Positions 60,096 to 64,000 of a DNA stretch of 64,000 bases are shown here, piece after piece (position 1 is the first letter of the stretch; every line of letters begins with the position of its first letter). Origin of the DNA: Rhododendron vialii (Eukaryota > Streptophyta > Magnoliopsida > Ericales > Ericaceae). Where the stretch lies: the NCBI RefSeq assembly GCF_030253575.1, contig NC_080557.1:48529501-48593500 (forward strand), read 5' to 3'. The notes beneath the pieces are model-generated. The model saw nothing but the letters and a program-made list of their open reading frames with translations, did no database searches and was not told where the DNA came from. The translations under genes were made by a program, and so were the position numbers.

Positions 60096-63000
60096 ATGGC
60101 GCTTCGAATGTCAAAACTCTTGTTCCTACTCTGCGTTTTATCCCACGTTATCATCGCCATTGCTGGGTAAGGATCGTCTCTTTGACTTCCTAATGCATGC
60201 ACGTGTGTTTATACATGTATTCACATAGATGTATATTTGACTGAATGAATGAATGTTATCAGGAAGAGCTATTATGATATTCTTCAAGTATCCAAGGGTG
60301 CTTCAGATGAGCAGATCAAACGAGCTTATCGGAAACTCGCATTAAAGTACCATCCTGATAAGAACCAGGGAAATGAAGAAGCTAACAAGAAATTCGCCGA
60401 GATCAATAATGGTACTAATCTATCTTTTATCCTAACCTTTTCTGTTGAGATTTTTAAATCGAGTTAGTTCTTTTGATCATATATCAAGTTATTCATTGAC
60501 TATTTTTTGGTGGGGTGATTGAACACCAGCTTATGAAGTGCTATCGGATAGTGAAAAGAGGAGCATATATGACAGGTACGGTGAAGATGGCCTGAAACAG
60601 CACGCTGCCAACGGTGGCAGAGGGGGCGGCGGAATGAATATTCAGGACATATTTAGCTCGTAAGTTGGTGTCCTCTCCTGAATTATATTCCTTGTTTAAT
60701 TGACTGGTTGTATGCTTTGAAACCAATCTAACATTAATAAGAAATTCGAGCTTGATGGTGGAGGGACAAGTAGTGGTCATTGACATACCGTTACTATATT
60801 GATAGTGGCTATTGAGATATTATCTCCAAACAACATGGGCCTACGCCTCCGGTGTAAGAAATAATTGAAGCAGTCAACCCTGCTGTATCGCATTTGTTCT
60901 TTAACAATGTTTAATTTCTGTGTGAAGGCCTTGAATATATTGTCGTATTGGACCCCCTAATATAACTAACTAGGCGTACATGAGACGTTGAGTAGCCCAA
61001 CTAAGTTAGCCAAAGTCATGAATTGAGATGTATGACACTCTGCAACTGCATATAGCGTTAACAATGAAACAAATAAGCAATTTTCTGGGGCCCTTGCCCG
61101 TATTTCTTCATATTGCATGTTGTTTGACTTTGCTCGCATTCGCTTTTATTGGTGAAATCGACTCAATTCTATCATAGATACCTCAAATTTCATGATGGAG
61201 CAATGGAACACAGCTCAAGATGCGTCATTTCGTTGACAAACTGTCTTACACTCGCTGTCTTGTTTTTTAAGTCTATGTGGACACTAGAAAACATGCTTAC
61301 ATATTGATATGTGGATGTTATGTTTCTCACTTCTCTCATGTACTTCGTTCATTCTTTTCAAATTCCGTGCAAAGTTGTCAATCCCGTACCGGCCAGCGTA
61401 CCGTTTTCACTATTGGAATGGTACGTACCGGTACCGGGCTGTATCTCGGTACCGTTCCGGATTTACCGCAATTAATATTTTATATATATCTACTAGGTTG
61501 CAAAACCATTTCCGAGAAACAAATGGCAGCAACAAATTATCCAAAAAGACTCAAAACAAAGTTATGAAACAGATCAGGATTCCATCGTGATCTTAATCGA
61601 AAAAAATCATATGTAATCCCATAAGTTTCTTTTAATTAGTTTAGAGCCCACAACTTATGTCATAAAAAAAAAAGAAGAAGAAGAAGGTAATTTTGTACCG
61701 TCCAGAATAGACCGGTATCGTCCGGTACATCTGGTATTGGCTGGAACCGGCCGGTATTTCAACCGGAACGGATCTTGAGTCTTTGTGTTGCGTTTAAGCA
61801 CCGGTACGGAAGTCTTTGTGTTGCGTTTAAGCACCGGTACGGAACGGATTTCACAACTTTGATTCCGTGGGTTTCCCCCTGCGATAAAATCACAAGTCCA
61901 TCATGGGTGGTTGGGGAATGGGAAATTTCAAGGCCGTATATGTGGCAGATGCGGATTATTTTGGTTTGGTGCTTCTTTCAATTGCCTCGGTCTACTAGGT
62001 TGGAAACGATGCCGTAATGGATATATATCCTTGAATACATTCTTGTACAAAGTTTCCCTGAGTTAGCAGGATCCCTTATCCTTGTAATTCTGGTTTCTTA
62101 AACTCGAAGACACTGTTATTTGTTTTCCTTTTTAGCAATCATAACAAGTCAGAATGGTACTCATTCTCTTGAAAAATGTTTTAGTACCATCAAACCTCAA
62201 ATGGTCATTTAGCTCCATCCTGGCCTTCGTACACATCCATTGTTGTCAATACCTGCATTAGATGGTTGCTATTGCAAATTTAAGAATGTTAATTGTGACT
62301 TTTTGTTGGAGTCTTTGTGAATCTACCACTTCATCATGCTTGAATGGGTTGTTGTTGCTCTTTCTTCTGTAGTAGTAACAACTATTTGTCATGTGGAAAG
62401 TTTGGATCAATGATCTCTAAAACTATTAACTAAACGAAGTTCTCTTTTAGTTTTTTTGGTGGAGGTCAAATGGAAGAAGAAGAGAAAATCGCGAAAGGTG
62501 ATGATGTTGTTGTTGAATTGGATGCAACATTGGAGGATTTGTACATGGGAGGATCATTGAAGGTAAGGAACATGCTTATTGAATTTGGGTGACAAATGTA
62601 GTGTTTTTGTTTTGGTACCTAGGGCCTGTACAATTGAATTTGAAAAAGTCCTCTTCGATGTCTTGCAGTAACCAATGTGTCACACCACGTTTACTGACTT
62701 GAAATTGGAATTACTTAGGAAATAGTCACCCTTTTTAACCCTTTATGAGATTTGTTTTGGAATTTAATATTCGTTGCCAGAACCAGACCATATACTCCGC
62801 ATAAGTAAATATCACGTATTGGGCCAGTTCACTCCTTGTGCTTAGGATTTCCCCTTTTTTACTTCTCTTTTTGGTGTTTGTTCATTTTTGTGATGTGTTT
62901 AGTTGAAATTCATTAGGTTTGGAGGGAGAAAAACATTTTAAAGCCAGCCCCAGGCAAGAGACGCTGCAACTGTCGAAATGAGGTCTACCATAAGCAAATC

Positions 63001-63428
63001 GGTCCCGGAATGTTCCAGCAGATGACTGAGCAGGTGTGTGGTTTTGATGATCTTGCAAGAGAAACCTTTGTAAATGTCATTTGTTATCATTTTAATGTAT
63101 ATGGTCTAAAGTAGCAATGCTGCTGCTGCTGCTGCATAATGATTAGGTCCAATCATTAAGCGGTGGTTGTGATTTATTATTTTGGCAGTTATACTTTTAG
63201 TTATTATATATTTTTGGAGGTAGCAAGCACATTGTCCTTGCTACATCTTGCCGTTTCATGGCCTTTATTTCATTTTACCAGTATTCTGATGCAGTGATGC
63301 TACTGTTGGACTTCTTAAATTCTTTCATTATATCTTTTCAGGTCTGCGAACAATGTCCCAATGTGAAATATGAGAGGGAGGGGTATTTTGTCACTGTTGA
63401 CATTGAGAAAGGGATGCAGGATGGACAA
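60096..63428 (+). CDS. ERDJ3B: ER-lumen J-protein ERdj3B, 5' part (first 222 aa, 6 exons, runs off the window)
   Basis: Exons 60096-60166, 60263-60411, 60530-60659, 62451-62562, 62917-63033 and 63342-63428 join in phase to 222 residues; the remaining third or so lies beyond 64000. Residues 1-24 ([20 protein letters not shown]...) are a signal peptide. A type II J-domain follows (about 25-90) with the HPD triad at 54-56, which triggers Hsp70/BiP ATP hydrolysis. A Gly-rich linker ends in DIFSSFFGGG, then the substrate-binding domain begins, with the ERdj3-type cysteines in CNC (171-173) and CEQC (195-198). The sequence matches Arabidopsis ERdj3B as I remember it almost residue for residue through [18 protein letters not shown]. 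In plants ERdj3B works with SDF2 and BiP in folding secretory proteins, including immune receptors. Intron 3 (1.8 kb) contains a hAT MITE. Confidence 0.93.
61370..61861 (+). mobile_element. hAT MITE copy 2 in ERdj3B intron 3, 492 bp, exact 8 bp duplication
   Basis: It starts CAAAGTTGTCAATCCCGTAC and ends GGATTTCACAACTTTG. ATTCCGTG flanks both ends exactly (61362-61369 and 61862-61869), the hAT signature. It is the reverse-oriented sister of 51470-51964. Near the right end a 33 bp unit is tandemly duplicated (61778-61843). Confidence 0.93.
61778..61843 (+). repeat. 33 bp perfect tandem duplication inside hAT MITE copy 2
   Basis: The unit from AGTCTTTGTG to CACCGGTACGGA occurs twice without mismatch. 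Copy 1 of the MITE has it once, so the duplication is specific to this copy. Confidence 0.92.
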
Positions 63429-64000
63429 GTAAGGTTTCGCCGTCTTTATTCTGATTCGAGATATTTGACTTCAGTAAACGAAAATTCCACACTTCCGGCA
63501 CATTTGGTTAAATGTCATAATCTCTTTATATCCATTCATGTGTCGGCTCCATCGTATTGTTGAAGCATGGAATTACTATAGCCGGTGTTCGAATTACTAT
63601 AGCCAGTGTTCTTGCCCATACTCTAATGAGTTCCACTGTAATTTTCGCCCCCTCAAACTATCATAAATCTTGAGGGTTGTACTTATAGGAGTAAATCTAG
63701 GTGGTATTTTGATGTCTTGCAAAAGCATGATGGTTTGTTACAATGGAACGGTTTATGTGAAATGTAGATGTTTTTCTTGCCTGATTGCCACTTTTTAATT
63801 CAAGTCTGGAAACATCCCAAGTCAACCATAGTTGGTGGAATCTTTGACTAAGCACGCATTGTGATGGCCATCACATGATTTTGGATACATAGTTTTCTTC
63901 TCGCCATACTTGCGTCATTCCAACCTTAGAGGAGAATCACAAAGAATTTTATTCCCCCTCTTACATTTGTCCTTTTTCTGTATTGCACTCATGACTCACC
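63429..64000 (+). other. ERdj3B intron 6, incomplete
   Basis: After the GTAAGG donor at 63429 no sequence resembling the next expected ERdj3B exon (which should continue with EVxFYEDGEP) is found, so the intron extends past the window edge. No transposon or other gene is seen in it. Confidence 0.6.

Overview
The window is nuclear DNA from a flowering plant, almost certainly a eudicot. The evidence is intron-rich genes with GT-AG boundaries, plant-only families (R2R3-MYB subgroup 7, QALGGH zinc finger, DUF761, DUF1645), an AT-rich background, long CT/GA and TA microsatellites, and many small inverted-repeat transposons (MITEs). The CT-rich, MITE-dense texture reminds me of Ericales such as Rhododendron, but that is a guess. 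There is no sign of bacterial, organellar or viral genome sequence.

Layout. 1-6.5 kb is repeat debris: the end of a broken Ty3/Gypsy chromovirus (Tekay/Del-like), LTR-like remnants and a palindromic MITE. 8.0-10.7 kb (minus) is a three-exon, 382-residue P-loop GTPase-like gene with a C-terminal membrane anchor. 10.95-12.9 kb is a composite foldback element: palindromes inside a palindrome, with a hAT MITE nested in one arm. 14.3-20.2 kb (plus) is a nine-exon, 410-residue class I/II PLP aminotransferase of the kynurenine/glutamine transaminase type, with one apparent GC-AG intron. 23.9-24.5 kb (plus) is a single C2H2 zinc-finger repressor-like gene. 25.6-26.2 kb (minus) and 28.7-29.3 kb (plus) are two divergent DUF761 genes. 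31.7-32.8 kb (plus) is a DUF1645 gene whose reading frame has an in-frame stop near its N-terminus. 33.0-35.1 kb is a MITE cluster. 36.9-39.8 kb (plus) is a three-exon gene of unknown function with an internal 54-residue repeat. 40.6-43.2 kb (minus) is a six-exon RRM protein with a mitochondrion-like N-terminus. 45.9-47.7 kb (minus) is a three-exon subgroup 7 R2R3-MYB (MYB11/12/111 type, flavonol regulator). 48.6-59.1 kb has no gene I can support and is a mosaic of MITEs and repeats. 60.1 kb to the window end (plus) is the first six exons of an ERdj3B-type ER-lumen J-protein gene.

The genes do not form a pathway or cluster; this is an ordinary mixed plant gene neighbourhood. The notable content is the transposon layer. 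At least a dozen non-autonomous DNA elements can be delimited, several with exact target-site duplications (8 bp hAT type, 9 bp Mutator type, 3 bp Harbinger type), and several sit in introns. All exon boundaries were placed by hand from splice signals, reading phase and remembered family sequences; transcript data are needed to confirm them.
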